Source: Rhodoferax sp. (GTDB lineage Bacteria > Pseudomonadota > Gammaproteobacteria > Burkholderiales > Burkholderiaceae_C). From it: a DNA stretch of 27,573 nt. Position 1 is the stretch's first letter; each line of letters starts with the position of its first letter. Shown one piece after another: positions 17,400 through 24,729 of this stretch. Location of the stretch: NCBI GenBank assembly GCA_026785765.1, contig JAJAZK010000317.1:1-27573 (forward strand), given 5' to 3'. Under the pieces are notes generated by a model. It ran no database searches. It was given only the letters and a program-made list of their open reading frames with translations, and was not told where the DNA came from. A program made the position numbers and the translations under genes.

Positions 17400-18062
17400 A
17401 TGCGACAGATGACCATTGGGTTCAAGATCCTGGCGCTCGGTTGTCTATTGATGGCCGGGTCTGCGCAGCTTGCTGCGCAAACGATTTACCGCATCGTTGG
17501 CGCAGACGGAAAGGTAACGTTCTCCGACAAGCCGCCGCCCGACGCCACAAAGGCGACCGCCACCAGTGCGAGTGGCAGACCGATCGGAAGTACAGAGGTC
17601 GCGCTACCCTTTGAGTTGCGCCAGGTCGTGGCCCGTTACCCGGTGACGCTGTATTCGGCTGCTTCCTGTGTGCCATGCAACGCAGGCCGAATGCTGTTGC
17701 AAAGTCGTGGAGTGCCTTTTGTCGAACATGGCATATCGACACCTGACGACAGCGAAGCGTTGCAACGCATCAGCGGCGAACTCTCACTTCCGTTTCTGAC
17801 CGTCGGCGGGCAGAAGATCAAGGGGTTTTCCGAGGCCGAGTGGACACAGTTTCTGAATGCGGCGAACTACCCTCAAACATCGGTTTTGCCAGCAAATTAC
17901 CGCAATCCGCCCGCCAAGCCACTGGTCGCGGTGCAAAAGCCTCCAGCCGCGAAAACCGAGGACGACGCCCAAGCCCGCAACGACGACAAAAACGCAGAGG
18001 GTCGACCGGCAGCGGCTCCCCCCGCGGCAGCGACTGCCAACCCTTCGGGCATTCGTTTTTGA
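17400..18062 (+). CDS. Secreted DUF4124 plus glutaredoxin-like protein
   Basis: The 220-aa product has a signal peptide (LALGCLLMAGSAQLAAQ), then a DUF4124-like stretch (TIYRIVGADGKVTFSDKPPP, about 28-47), a thioredoxin-fold/glutaredoxin domain (about 80-155) with the redox pair Cys90-Val-Pro-Cys93 and the cis-proline segment LPFLTVGG (Pro131), and a Lys/Ala/Pro-rich disordered tail of about 55 residues. A periplasmic or envelope thiol-disulfide role is inferred from the signal peptide and CxxC motif. An AAGGGAG site lies 7 nt before the ATG at 17400 and decides the start; a longer frame to 17178 overlaps prlC and is rejected. It ends 18 nt from the stop of convergent rpiA. Confidence 0.9.
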   Translation: MRQMTIGFKILALGCLLMAGSAQLAAQTIYRIVGADGKVTFSDKPPPDATKATATSASGRPIGSTEVALPFELRQVVARYPVTLYSAASCVPCNAGRMLLQSRGVPFVEHGISTPDDSEALQRISGELSLPFLTVGGQKIKGFSEAEWTQFLNAANYPQTSVLPANYRNPPAKPLVAVQKPPAAKTEDDAQARNDDKNAEGRPAAAPPAAATANPSGIRF

Positions 18063-18080
18063 CGATTGCCCAGCACGCGC

Positions 18081-18758
18081 TCAACCGTAACGGATTGTCT
18101 TGACGCCGTTTTCGGTCCCTACCAGGCAAACGGCTGCCTTCTGGAAGGCGAACACTCCAACAGTCACCACGCCGGGCCACTGGCTGACCATGGACTCAAA
18201 CTCCAGCGGACGGGTGATCTGCAGGCCGCGCACGTCGATCAGGTGCTGGCCATTGTCCGTCACCAGAGGCTGACCGTTCTGCAAACGGACCGAGGGGTAG
18301 CCGCCGAGCTCGCGAAACTGCAACATGATGCGCTCGCTGGCCATCGGGATCACTTCCACCGGCAAGGGAAAACTCCCCAGTGTCTGCACCAGTTTCGACT
18401 GATCGGCGATGCACACAAACAGATCCGCTTGGGCCGCCACGATCTTCTCCCGGGTGAGAGCTGCACCGCCACCCTTGACCATATAGCCATGCGGGTCTAT
18501 CTCGTCGGCCCCGTCCACGTAAAGCGGCACCCTGAGCACCTCGTTGCAGCTCAATACGGGGATGCCAGCCGAGCGCAGCCTCTCGCTGGTTGCATCGGAA
18601 CTCGATATCGCACCCTGGACCAGTCCCTTGTTCGCCGCCAAAGCGTCGATGAACCTGTTGACCGTCGAGCCGGTCCCTACTCCCACGATATCGCCCGCGT
18701 GGATGTACTGCAAGGCGGCCTGACCGACCATGGTTTTGAGTTCGTCTTGGGACAACAT
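18081..18758 (-). CDS. rpiA: Ribose-5-phosphate isomerase A
   Basis: This enzyme interconverts ribose-5-phosphate and ribulose-5-phosphate in the pentose phosphate pathway. The 225-aa product shows GTGST (28-32), SSDATSERL, DGADEID (82-88) and KGGGAALTREK (95-105) with catalytic Glu104. The C-terminal TVGVFAFQKAAVCLVG is typical. The ATG at 18758 gives the normal length of the family; a longer frame to 18884 runs into pyrD on the other strand and is rejected. There is no clear ribosome-binding site. It diverges from pyrD across 62 bp. Confidence 0.96.
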   Translation of the reverse strand: MLSQDELKTMVGQAALQYIHAGDIVGVGTGSTVNRFIDALAANKGLVQGAISSSDATSERLRSAGIPVLSCNEVLRVPLYVDGADEIDPHGYMVKGGGAALTREKIVAAQADLFVCIADQSKLVQTLGSFPLPVEVIPMASERIMLQFRELGGYPSVRLQNGQPLVTDNGQHLIDVRGLQITRPLEFESMVSQWPGVVTVGVFAFQKAAVCLVGTENGVKTIRYG

Positions 18759-18820
18759 TGCGCGTGACGGCCGAAGGACTGGGGATTTGGGACAATTGGA
18801 ATTGACCAACGAATTATCCA

Positions 18821-19906
18821 ATGCCACTTCTACCTTACGGGCTGGCCCGGCCATTTCTCTTTGGCCTGGACGCAGAAACCGCACACGACATTACTTTGCA
18901 TGCACTGGCCCTGACCCAGGCAACACCGCTGCGCTTTGCATACTCCAGCACGCTTGTGGACGACCCGGTACGCATCGCGGGCCTGGTGTTCCCGAATCGA
19001 GTCGGGCTGGCCGCCGGCCTGGACAAGAATGCGCGCTGTATCGACGCCTTGGGCGCCATGGGATTCGGATTCGTCGAAGTCGGCACCGTGACCCCCAAGG
19101 CCCAACCGGGCAATCCAAAACCACGCATGTTCCGCATTCCGCAAGCGCGTGCCCTGATTAACCGGCTTGGCTTCAACAACGACGGGCTGGATGCGTTCGT
19201 GGCCAACGTGCAGCGCGCCTCGTTCCGCCAGCGGGGGCGGCTGCTGGGCCTCAACATCGGCAAGAACGCTACGACTCCGATCGAACAGGCAGCAGATGAC
19301 TACGTGTCGTGCCTGGATGCGGTGTACCCGCACGCCGACTACGTGACCGTGAATATCTCCAGCCCGAACACGCGCAACCTGCGCGAGTTGCAAAACGATG
19401 CCATGCTGGATCACTTGCTGGCAAAGCTGTCGACACGCCGACGCGTCTTGCAGCGCCGCCATGGCCGCGCTGTTCCACTGTTCATCAAGATTGCGCCGGA
19501 CCTGGAAGACGGCCAGGTTGCGCAGATCGCTGAATTGCTGCTGCGCCACGGCATGAACGGTGTGGTGGCGACCAACACCACGACGCGCCGCGACGCGGTC
19601 AAGGGGATGGCGCACGGCGCTGAAGCCGGAGGCCTCTCCGGTGCGCCGGTTCTGGCGCAAAGCAACCGCACGATTGCGCGGCTGCGCACAGCGCTGGGCC
19701 CTGACTTCCCTATTATTGGCGTGGGCGGGATCCTGAGTGCGCAGGACGCAGTCAGCAAAATCGAGGCCGGCGCGGATCTGGTGCAAATCTATACCGGACT
19801 GATTTACCAGGGCCCGGTCCTCGTACAACAGGCCGCACGCGCCGTGCGTGACCAATGCCGGACGAAAGCGGCCGACCCTTTCAAAGGCGGCAAGCTTCCG
19901 GCTTGA
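18821..19906 (+). CDS. pyrD: Dihydroorotate dehydrogenase (quinone), class 2
   Basis: This enzyme oxidises dihydroorotate to orotate in pyrimidine synthesis, passing electrons from FMN to the quinone pool at the inner membrane. The 361-aa protein starts with the hydrophobic membrane-associating segment typical of class 2 (LLPYGLARPFLFGLDAETAH), followed by VGLAAGLDKN (61-70), FVEVGTVTPKAQPGNPKPR, RLGFNN and the catalytic Ser181 in NISSPNT, and ends with FMN-phosphate-binding GVGGI and YTGLIYQGP. The length is slightly longer than usual (about 345). No good ribosome-binding site precedes the ATG. Its stop codon abuts the stop of the convergent oxidoreductase. Confidence 0.97.
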   Translation: MPLLPYGLARPFLFGLDAETAHDITLHALALTQATPLRFAYSSTLVDDPVRIAGLVFPNRVGLAAGLDKNARCIDALGAMGFGFVEVGTVTPKAQPGNPKPRMFRIPQARALINRLGFNNDGLDAFVANVQRASFRQRGRLLGLNIGKNATTPIEQAADDYVSCLDAVYPHADYVTVNISSPNTRNLRELQNDAMLDHLLAKLSTRRRVLQRRHGRAVPLFIKIAPDLEDGQVAQIAELLLRHGMNGVVATNTTTRRDAVKGMAHGAEAGGLSGAPVLAQSNRTIARLRTALGPDFPIIGVGGILSAQDAVSKIEAGADLVQIYTGLIYQGPVLVQQAARAVRDQCRTKAADPFKGGKLPA

Positions 19907-21007
19907 TCAGACTTCGCAGCGATCAGCCACGTAGGCTGCCAGTGCGAGCGCACTGGTCAGGCCAGGTGACTCAATGCCAAACAGGTTGACCAACCCGGCA
20001 ACACCATGCTGGCCAGGCCCCTGAATCAGGAAGTCGCGTGCCGGCTCGCCCGGGGCCTGGATCTTTGGGCGGATACCCGCGTACGCCGGTTGCAGCGCGC
20101 CGTCCGCAAGTCCCGGCCAGTACTTGCGGATCTCGGCGTAAAACGCGTCGGCCCGGGAGCCGTCCACCGACAGATCGTCCGCCGACTCGACCCATTGCAC
20201 GTCGGGTCCGAAACGCGCTTGCCCGGCCAGGTCCACCGTCAAGTGGACCCCAAGTCCGGCCGCTTCAGGCACTGGATACACCAGCCTTTGACAGGGGGAG
20301 CGGCCGACCAGCCCAAAATAGCTGCCTTTGGCAAAATAGGCTTGCGGCACATGCTGCGGCGATAGGCCGGAGAAACGGCGTGCCAAGGCCGGCGCAGCCA
20401 GGCCTGCCGAATTCACCACCGTTCGCGCACGTAGCTGCGTTCCATCCGCAGTCTCAAGCACGATCGCACCGGGCACACAACGTGCGTTGGCAAGTGCCGA
20501 GGCAAACGCCAGCATGCCACCGGCACTTTCCAGATCAGCCCGCAGCGACAGCATCAAGGCATGGCTGTCGACGATCCCGGAGCTCGGTGAATACAGAGCG
20601 GCGATGCACGACAGGACCGGCTCCATTGCGGCGACCTCCTGGCCGCTCAGCCGCTGCAAGTTGGTAACGCCATTGCGGATGGCGTCTTGCCGGATGCCTT
20701 CGAGCTGCGCGAGCTGCGCCGTGCTGGTGGCGACGATCAACTTTCCACATGGCCGACATCCAATGTGGCGTTCGCGGCAGTAGGCATAGAGCAAGTCGCG
20801 TCCTGCGACGCACAACACAGCCTTGAGTGAACCTTCAGGGTAATAGATGCCGGCGTGGACGACTTCACTATTGCGCGAACTGGTTCCCGTGCCGATGGCG
20901 GTTGCAGCCTCCAGCACGATTACCTCCCGACCGCGCAACGCCAGTTCACGGGCTACCGCAAGGCCAATGACACCGGCACCCACCACCACACAATCCACAC
21001 TGTCCAT
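19907..21007 (-). CDS. FAD-dependent oxidoreductase, DAO / L-2-hydroxyglutarate oxidase-like
   Basis: The 366-aa protein starts directly with a dinucleotide-binding motif, CVVVGAGVIGLAVA (Gly10, Gly12, Gly15), then EVIVLE and SRNSEVVHAGIYYPEGSLKA, a segment I associate with the LhgO-like branch of the DAO family. The C-terminal GIRPKIQ and LFGIESPGLTSALALA close the FAD fold. A 2-hydroxyacid oxidase role is likely by family, but the substrate is not shown. The ATG at 21007 is preferred because it sits just before the FAD motif. A GTG at 21037 overlaps the stop of the upstream SIMPL gene by 4 nt (GTGA), which would favour translational coupling, so that start is a real alternative. Confidence 0.9.
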   Translation of the reverse strand: MDSVDCVVVGAGVIGLAVARELALRGREVIVLEAATAIGTGTSSRNSEVVHAGIYYPEGSLKAVLCVAGRDLLYAYCRERHIGCRPCGKLIVATSTAQLAQLEGIRQDAIRNGVTNLQRLSGQEVAAMEPVLSCIAALYSPSSGIVDSHALMLSLRADLESAGGMLAFASALANARCVPGAIVLETADGTQLRARTVVNSAGLAAPALARRFSGLSPQHVPQAYFAKGSYFGLVGRSPCQRLVYPVPEAAGLGVHLTVDLAGQARFGPDVQWVESADDLSVDGSRADAFYAEIRKYWPGLADGALQPAYAGIRPKIQAPGEPARDFLIQGPGQHGVAGLVNLFGIESPGLTSALALAAYVADRCEV

Positions 21008-21033
21008 CGCGTTTTTCCGACCCGCCAAATCCG

Positions 21034-21786
21034 TCACTTCAGCTGGACTGAGCCTGATACCGTCACCACCACAGTTGACCGTCCGGCCTCGATCGGCACC
21101 GGCGCATCGGCGCTCGCCACTCTGGCCTCCATCGCCAGCATCCTGGGTCGGGGCGACACGCCCTGGTCGTTGGCGTTCACCGACACCTCCTTCAGGCTAT
21201 ATCCGGAAAATCCAAAACTATTGGCGATATCAGCGGCACGGGACTTGAAGCGCTCAATGGCCGCCGCCTGTACCTCGGTTTCGGTCTTGGCGCGCTGCTC
21301 CCGGCTCAGGCCAAAACTTACGCCTCCGATAGTGAGCGTCTGAATCTTCCCGGCCGCCGCGCTGATGCGGGCAAAGTCGCGCCCTTCCAGCAAGAGCTCT
21401 GCGCCACCCTGCCAACCGCTGATTTTTCCATCCCGCCCGTACCGCGGATAAAGACTGAAATTACCGGTGCGCACATCCAACTGGCCCGGCATGGCGGTTT
21501 TGCGGGCTTCTACCAGGGCGGCATCCAGGGCCAGCTTCAACTGGTTTTGTACGGTACCTGCATCCAGCCCTTCGCGCGTCGTATTCATTGCCAGGCTGAG
21601 CAAATCCTGCTGCACTTCGGCGGTCGCGCTGGCGGATAACTGAACTACGTTTTGTGGTGCCAGCGGTGCTGCTGGCTGCGCCTGCACCGCCATGGCGACA
21701 AATGAGACGAGCAAAGCCATCGCAGGGCCAAAACGGAGGAACAAGACGCTACCCCTTGATGAACGGAAGTGTCTGGGAAGTGCCAT
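21034..21786 (-). CDS. SIMPL-domain (DUF541) periplasmic protein
   Basis: The 250-aa product has an N-terminal hydrophobic signal (MALLVSFVAMAVQAQPAAP, cleavage likely after VQA) preceded by about 22 basic and polar residues. The rest matches the SIMPL/DUF541 pattern: VVQLSASATAEVQQDLLSLAM, a central GKISGWQGGAELLLEGRDF and the late TLTIGGVSFGLS block. Family members are periplasmic or outer-membrane proteins without a clear enzymatic role. The start may be the ATG at 21786 or the ATG at 21720, which begins right at the signal; neither has a ribosome-binding site. The gene lies upstream of the FAD oxidoreductase and touches or overlaps it, so the two are probably co-transcribed. Confidence 0.85.
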   Translation of the reverse strand: MALPRHFRSSRGSVLFLRFGPAMALLVSFVAMAVQAQPAAPLAPQNVVQLSASATAEVQQDLLSLAMNTTREGLDAGTVQNQLKLALDAALVEARKTAMPGQLDVRTGNFSLYPRYGRDGKISGWQGGAELLLEGRDFARISAAAGKIQTLTIGGVSFGLSREQRAKTETEVQAAAIERFKSRAADIANSFGFSGYSLKEVSVNANDQGVSPRPRMLAMEARVASADAPVPIEAGRSTVVVTVSGSVQLK

Positions 21787-21840
21787 GCAACAAGGTCAGG
21801 CCCAGCATCAATCCTGGTGCAGGGAGGATAGGCAACAGAC

Positions 21841-22134
21841 TCATGGATGCATGCGCCGGTTTTCGATTTGTTCCTGGCGCAGCTGCTGGCGCATCTCTGC
21901 GCGTTCACGCGGTGTCAATCGCCTCGGGGCGTTGCCAGTTGGATCGGCGCCCTGCGAATTCTCGTTGGCTGCGGCATCGGCGACCCGCAACGGCCGCGCA
22001 GCAATGCGCAATTCACCGCGCAGCTGTTGCCGGTCCAACTGCCGGTCCCCTGCCGACAGCGGCTCATTGCCAGGCTGCGCCACTGAATTGGTGGCACACC
22101 ATAACAGCGCTGACAGGAGGATTTTTTGCACCAT
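21841..22134 (-). CDS. Small secreted protein with a basic Arg/Gln-rich C-terminus
   Basis: This 97-aa product starts with a short signal peptide (MVQKILLSALLWCATNSVAQ), so export to the periplasm is likely. The mature part is polar and ends in LTPRERAEMRQQLRQEQI, a helical, basic motif I have seen in uncharacterised small exported proteins of Burkholderiales. No enzymatic motif is visible. The frame is open upstream to 22269, but the signal peptide places the start at the ATG at 22134; a GGAG lies 13 nt upstream, a rather long spacing. It is in the same direction as the SIMPL gene (54 nt apart) and diverges from ompR. Confidence 0.65.
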   Translation of the reverse strand: MVQKILLSALLWCATNSVAQPGNEPLSAGDRQLDRQQLRGELRIAARPLRVADAAANENSQGADPTGNAPRRLTPRERAEMRQQLRQEQIENRRMHP

Positions 22135-22203
22135 GAGGCGAGAATAACTCCAAGCATGGCCCGTCCGTGGACAAACTGGGCCAAGACCACCGAACTGCAG
22201 ACT

Positions 22204-22292
22204 GTGGATTTGTAACAGTGTGTCAAGTGCACCGGCAATCGGCATCGGGTAGACGTTGGCAGCGCTCAAAATCGGGCTTGTTACAAATCAAC
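22204..22292. promoter_or_regulatory. Widely spaced inverted repeat upstream of ompR (possible autoregulatory sites)
   Basis: GATTTGTAAC at 22207-22216 is perfectly inverted as GTTACAAATC at 22280-22289. With one mismatch the match extends to 14 bp (22204-22217 and 22279-22292). The right copy ends just before the AGGGAG ribosome-binding site of ompR. The left copy lies beside TTGACA on the minus strand (complement of 22221-22226), a perfect -35 hexamer pointing toward the small secreted gene. Both copies contain GTTACA, which resembles the core of known OmpR sites. Binding and autoregulation are inferences. Confidence 0.45.
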
Positions 22293-22302
22293 AGGGAGTG
22301 TC

Positions 22303-23034
22303 ATGAATCAAGTCCACAGCCGCAGTGATCGAATCCTGATTGTCGACGACGACCAACGCATCCGCGACCTGCTGCGCCGTTATCTGACGCAGGAAGGATT
22401 TGAAGTGTTCCAGGCCGAAGACGGCAAGGCACTGAACCGAATTCTGCTGCGCGACAGCGTAGACCTGATCGTGCTGGACCTGATGTTGCCTGGCGAGGAC
22501 GGTCTCGCAATCTGCCGACGCCTGCGCGCCGCGAACGACCGCACGCCCATCATCATGCTGACTGCCAAAGTTGAGGATGTGGACCGCATTGTGGGCCTCG
22601 AGGTGGGCGCCGACGACTACTTGGGAAAGCCCTTCAACCCGCGCGAATTGCTGGCCCGTATCAACGCCGTTTTGCGCCGCCGCCCGGTATCGGAACCGCC
22701 TGGCGCTCCCTCCAGTGAGAACGAGGTGGTTCAGTTCGGACCATACCGGTTCGATCTCGGAACCCGTAGCCTGCACAAGGCTGGCGAAGAGCTGGCTCTG
22801 ACGACTGGTGAGTTTGCGATGCTCAAGGCCCTGGTTCGCCATCCGCGCCAGCCGTTGTCGCGCGAAAAGCTGGCGCAGATGGCGCGCGGCCGCGAGTTTG
22901 AGCCGTTTGATCGCAGTCTGGACGTACAGATATCGCGGTTGCGCAAGATGCTGGAGAGTGATGCCAGCGCACCACGCTATATCCAGACCGTGTGGGGTGT
23001 GGGTTACGTCTTTGTACCGGACGGCAGCGCCTGA
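22303..23034 (+). CDS. ompR: OmpR-family response regulator
   Basis: This is a DNA-binding regulator of 243 aa, partner of the kinase at 23328. The receiver domain has acidic residues VDDD (14-17), phospho-acceptor Asp59 (VLDLMLPGEDG), Thr88 and Lys109 (GKPFNPREL). The winged-helix effector domain runs from about 145 to the end (LALTTGEFAMLKALV, then DRSLDVQISRLRKMLE and IQTVWGVGYVFVPDG). Length and motifs match OmpR closely; the symbol rests on this and on the envZ partner. An AGGGAG site lies upstream of the ATG. The TGA stop (23032-23034) overlaps the left end of the inverted-repeat element that separates this gene from envZ. Confidence 0.93.
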   Translation: MNQVHSRSDRILIVDDDQRIRDLLRRYLTQEGFEVFQAEDGKALNRILLRDSVDLIVLDLMLPGEDGLAICRRLRAANDRTPIIMLTAKVEDVDRIVGLEVGADDYLGKPFNPRELLARINAVLRRRPVSEPPGAPSSENEVVQFGPYRFDLGTRSLHKAGEELALTTGEFAMLKALVRHPRQPLSREKLAQMARGREFEPFDRSLDVQISRLRKMLESDASAPRYIQTVWGVGYVFVPDGSA

Positions 23035-23302
23035 GAGTGTGAGAGGCAATCCCATGCGCCCGCGTAAGCCCCCAAAACAGTTGCACCTAGGCGCAAAGCG
23101 AAACCGGGGTGGTGCCCCGGTGAGCATTTGCAACAACGGGTGGCGCTGTTTTGGGGACTTACCCGAAGGGCCGGGGTACCCAAGGGCCCTGAGCCGCGTT
23201 GCAGCGCTTGCCCGGACGCGAGTCCGGGCGGTGCGCCGCGCCTTGCCCAGAGCCCTTGGCCACCCCGGCGCGGGCGCATGGGATTGCCTCTCACACTCTG
23301 AG
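23031..23302. repeat. MITE-like palindromic element with 31-bp perfect terminal inverted repeats, between ompR and envZ
   Basis: The left end 23034-23064 and the right end 23269-23299 are perfect inverted copies over 31 bp; allowing one mismatch they extend to 34 bp (23031-23064 and 23269-23302). Inside are two further arms. Arm 1: 23065-23080 (TAAGCCCCCAAAACAG) pairs with 23146-23161 at 15 of 16 positions, and encloses ACCGGGG/CCCCGGT (23103-23109 with 23115-23121). Arm 2: 23170-23187 pairs with 23252-23269 at 16 of 18 positions, and encloses GCCCGGAC/GTCCGGGC (23210-23217 with 23222-23229) closed by a GCGA tetraloop. AGCGC occurs at 23026-23030 and at 23301-23305, immediately outside or at the ends, and may be a target duplication. 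No open frame inside looks like a transposase, so it would be non-autonomous. It could also act as a structured RNA in the ompR-envZ transcript. Confidence 0.8.
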
Positions 23303-23327
23303 CGCGGTAGGCGCTGATTTGCCACCA

Positions 23328-24701
23328 ATGGAAAGCAGCCCGATTCCGCTGGACGTCGAGGCGCCGCCTGAGCGCTCGGGCGCAACGGCGCGGCTGAGTC
23401 TGTTCTGGCGCACGTTCTTCCTGCTCGCGGTGTTGCTGCTATTCAGTATCCTGGCCTGGCTGCAAACCCTGCGTGTGTTTGAACTCGAGCCGCGCGTCGT
23501 GCAATCGGCACGCCAGATCGCGTCGCTGGTAAACCTGAGCCGGGCCGCCCTTGTCCACGCCGACTCGATCGCCCGCGTCCCATTGATCAAAACCATGAGC
23601 GAGCAGGAAGGCGTGCGCATCGTGCCGCGCGAACCAGACGATCGCTTTGTGGTGTCTAGCGCAGACCGCCTGTCACAGGGGATGTCGGGCGAGCTGAAAA
23701 GCCGACTCGGCCAGGACACGATTCTCGCGACCAGTGTGAACGACGAACCTGGCCTGTGGGTTGGCTTTACGATCGATGGCGACGGCTACTGGATGTTGAC
23801 CGACCGCTCGCGCCTGGACCCGCCAGCGGGTACGGCATGGATCATCTGGCTGGTGGTGGCCACCGCGCTGTCGCTGGCAGGTGCCGCGTTGCTTGCAGGC
23901 TTGATCAACCGGCCACTGCAAGACCTGTCCGTAGCGGCGGCCAGAGTGCGCGAAGGCAATTTTGCCGCCAGTGTATTGAGTGAATCCAGTGCGGGACCGG
24001 AAATTCGGGCCGTGAACATGGAGTTCAACCGGATGGCGCGGCAACTGGCGCGCGTGGAGCAGGACCGCGCCATCATGCTGGCTGGAATTTCACACGATTT
24101 GCGTACCCCGCTGGCGCGGCTGCGCCTGGAGGCAGAACTCAGCGTCGCTGACACGCAGGCGCGTGACCTCATGGCCGCCGATATCGAACAGGTGAACGCG
24201 ATCATCACCAAATTCATGGACTACGCACGCCCCGATCAGGTGCAGTTGCACGCGGTCCGCCTGGCTGACGTGGTCGCTCGCCAGGTTGGCGTGTTGCAGC
24301 ACCGGTATGACATGCGCTTCCACGTCGAGGTACCAATGGACCTTCTGGTGCAGGCGGACGACGTCGAGCTGGGCCGGGTGATCGCGAACCTGCTGGAGAA
24401 TGCCGCCCGCTACGGCAAGACCGCTGCGTCCGGTGTGGCCGAGATCGACATCCGGGCCAGCGCACATGCACCATGGGCGCTGATCGAGGTACGTGACCAT
24501 GGCAGTGGCGCCGACCCGCAGGCCCTGGAGCATTTGACCAAGGCGTTCTTCCGTGGTGACGTGGCACGCACTTCTGCGACCGGCGCCGGACTCGGGTTGG
24601 CAATCGTCGAGAAGAACGTGCAACGCATGGGAGGTGTTATCCAGCTGCGAAATCGGGCTTCGGGTGGCCTTGCCGCAAGAATCCAGTTGCGTCTGGCCTG
24701 A
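23328..24701 (+). CDS. envZ: EnvZ-type sensor histidine kinase
   Basis: This 457-aa inner-membrane kinase pairs with the upstream OmpR-type regulator. It has a first membrane helix (about 27-48), a periplasmic loop (about 50-168), a second helix (about 170-193), a HAMP linker (about 191-243), a HisKA helix with His256 in ISHDLRTPLARLRLEAE, and a HATPase domain with LLENAARYG, RDHGSG and GAGLGLAIV. The ATG at 23328 is the first good start after the inverted-repeat element. No ribosome-binding site is evident, and the longer frame to 23199 runs through the element and is not trusted. The 293-nt gap to ompR is large for this pair and is almost all element. The stimulus is unknown; osmotic or envelope sensing is by family analogy. 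Confidence 0.92.
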   Translation: MESSPIPLDVEAPPERSGATARLSLFWRTFFLLAVLLLFSILAWLQTLRVFELEPRVVQSARQIASLVNLSRAALVHADSIARVPLIKTMSEQEGVRIVPREPDDRFVVSSADRLSQGMSGELKSRLGQDTILATSVNDEPGLWVGFTIDGDGYWMLTDRSRLDPPAGTAWIIWLVVATALSLAGAALLAGLINRPLQDLSVAAARVREGNFAASVLSESSAGPEIRAVNMEFNRMARQLARVEQDRAIMLAGISHDLRTPLARLRLEAELSVADTQARDLMAADIEQVNAIITKFMDYARPDQVQLHAVRLADVVARQVGVLQHRYDMRFHVEVPMDLLVQADDVELGRVIANLLENAARYGKTAASGVAEIDIRASAHAPWALIEVRDHGSGADPQALEHLTKAFFRGDVARTSATGAGLGLAIVEKNVQRMGGVIQLRNRASGGLAARIQLRLA

Positions 24702-24729
24702 TCTCGCCACCGCGGCGCGGCAAAGCCGT

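Noticed and set aside
18759..18820. Sigma-70 promoter pair for rpiA and pyrD
   Set aside because: TTG-type hexamers exist, but no -10 element with acceptable spacing was found on either strand.
23199..23327. Extended N-terminus of envZ starting inside the inverted-repeat element
   Set aside because: These 43 codons are element sequence, not kinase-like; the kinase N-terminus with its membrane helix begins after 23328.
22288..23385. 365-codon minus-strand frame covering ompR and the inverted-repeat element
   Set aside because: It is antisense to ompR and runs through the palindromic element; the translation shows no family features.
24702..24729. Small hairpin between envZ and ispF as a bidirectional terminator
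   Set aside because: The stem is only about 4 bp (CGGC/GCCG) and lacks a proper T-run.
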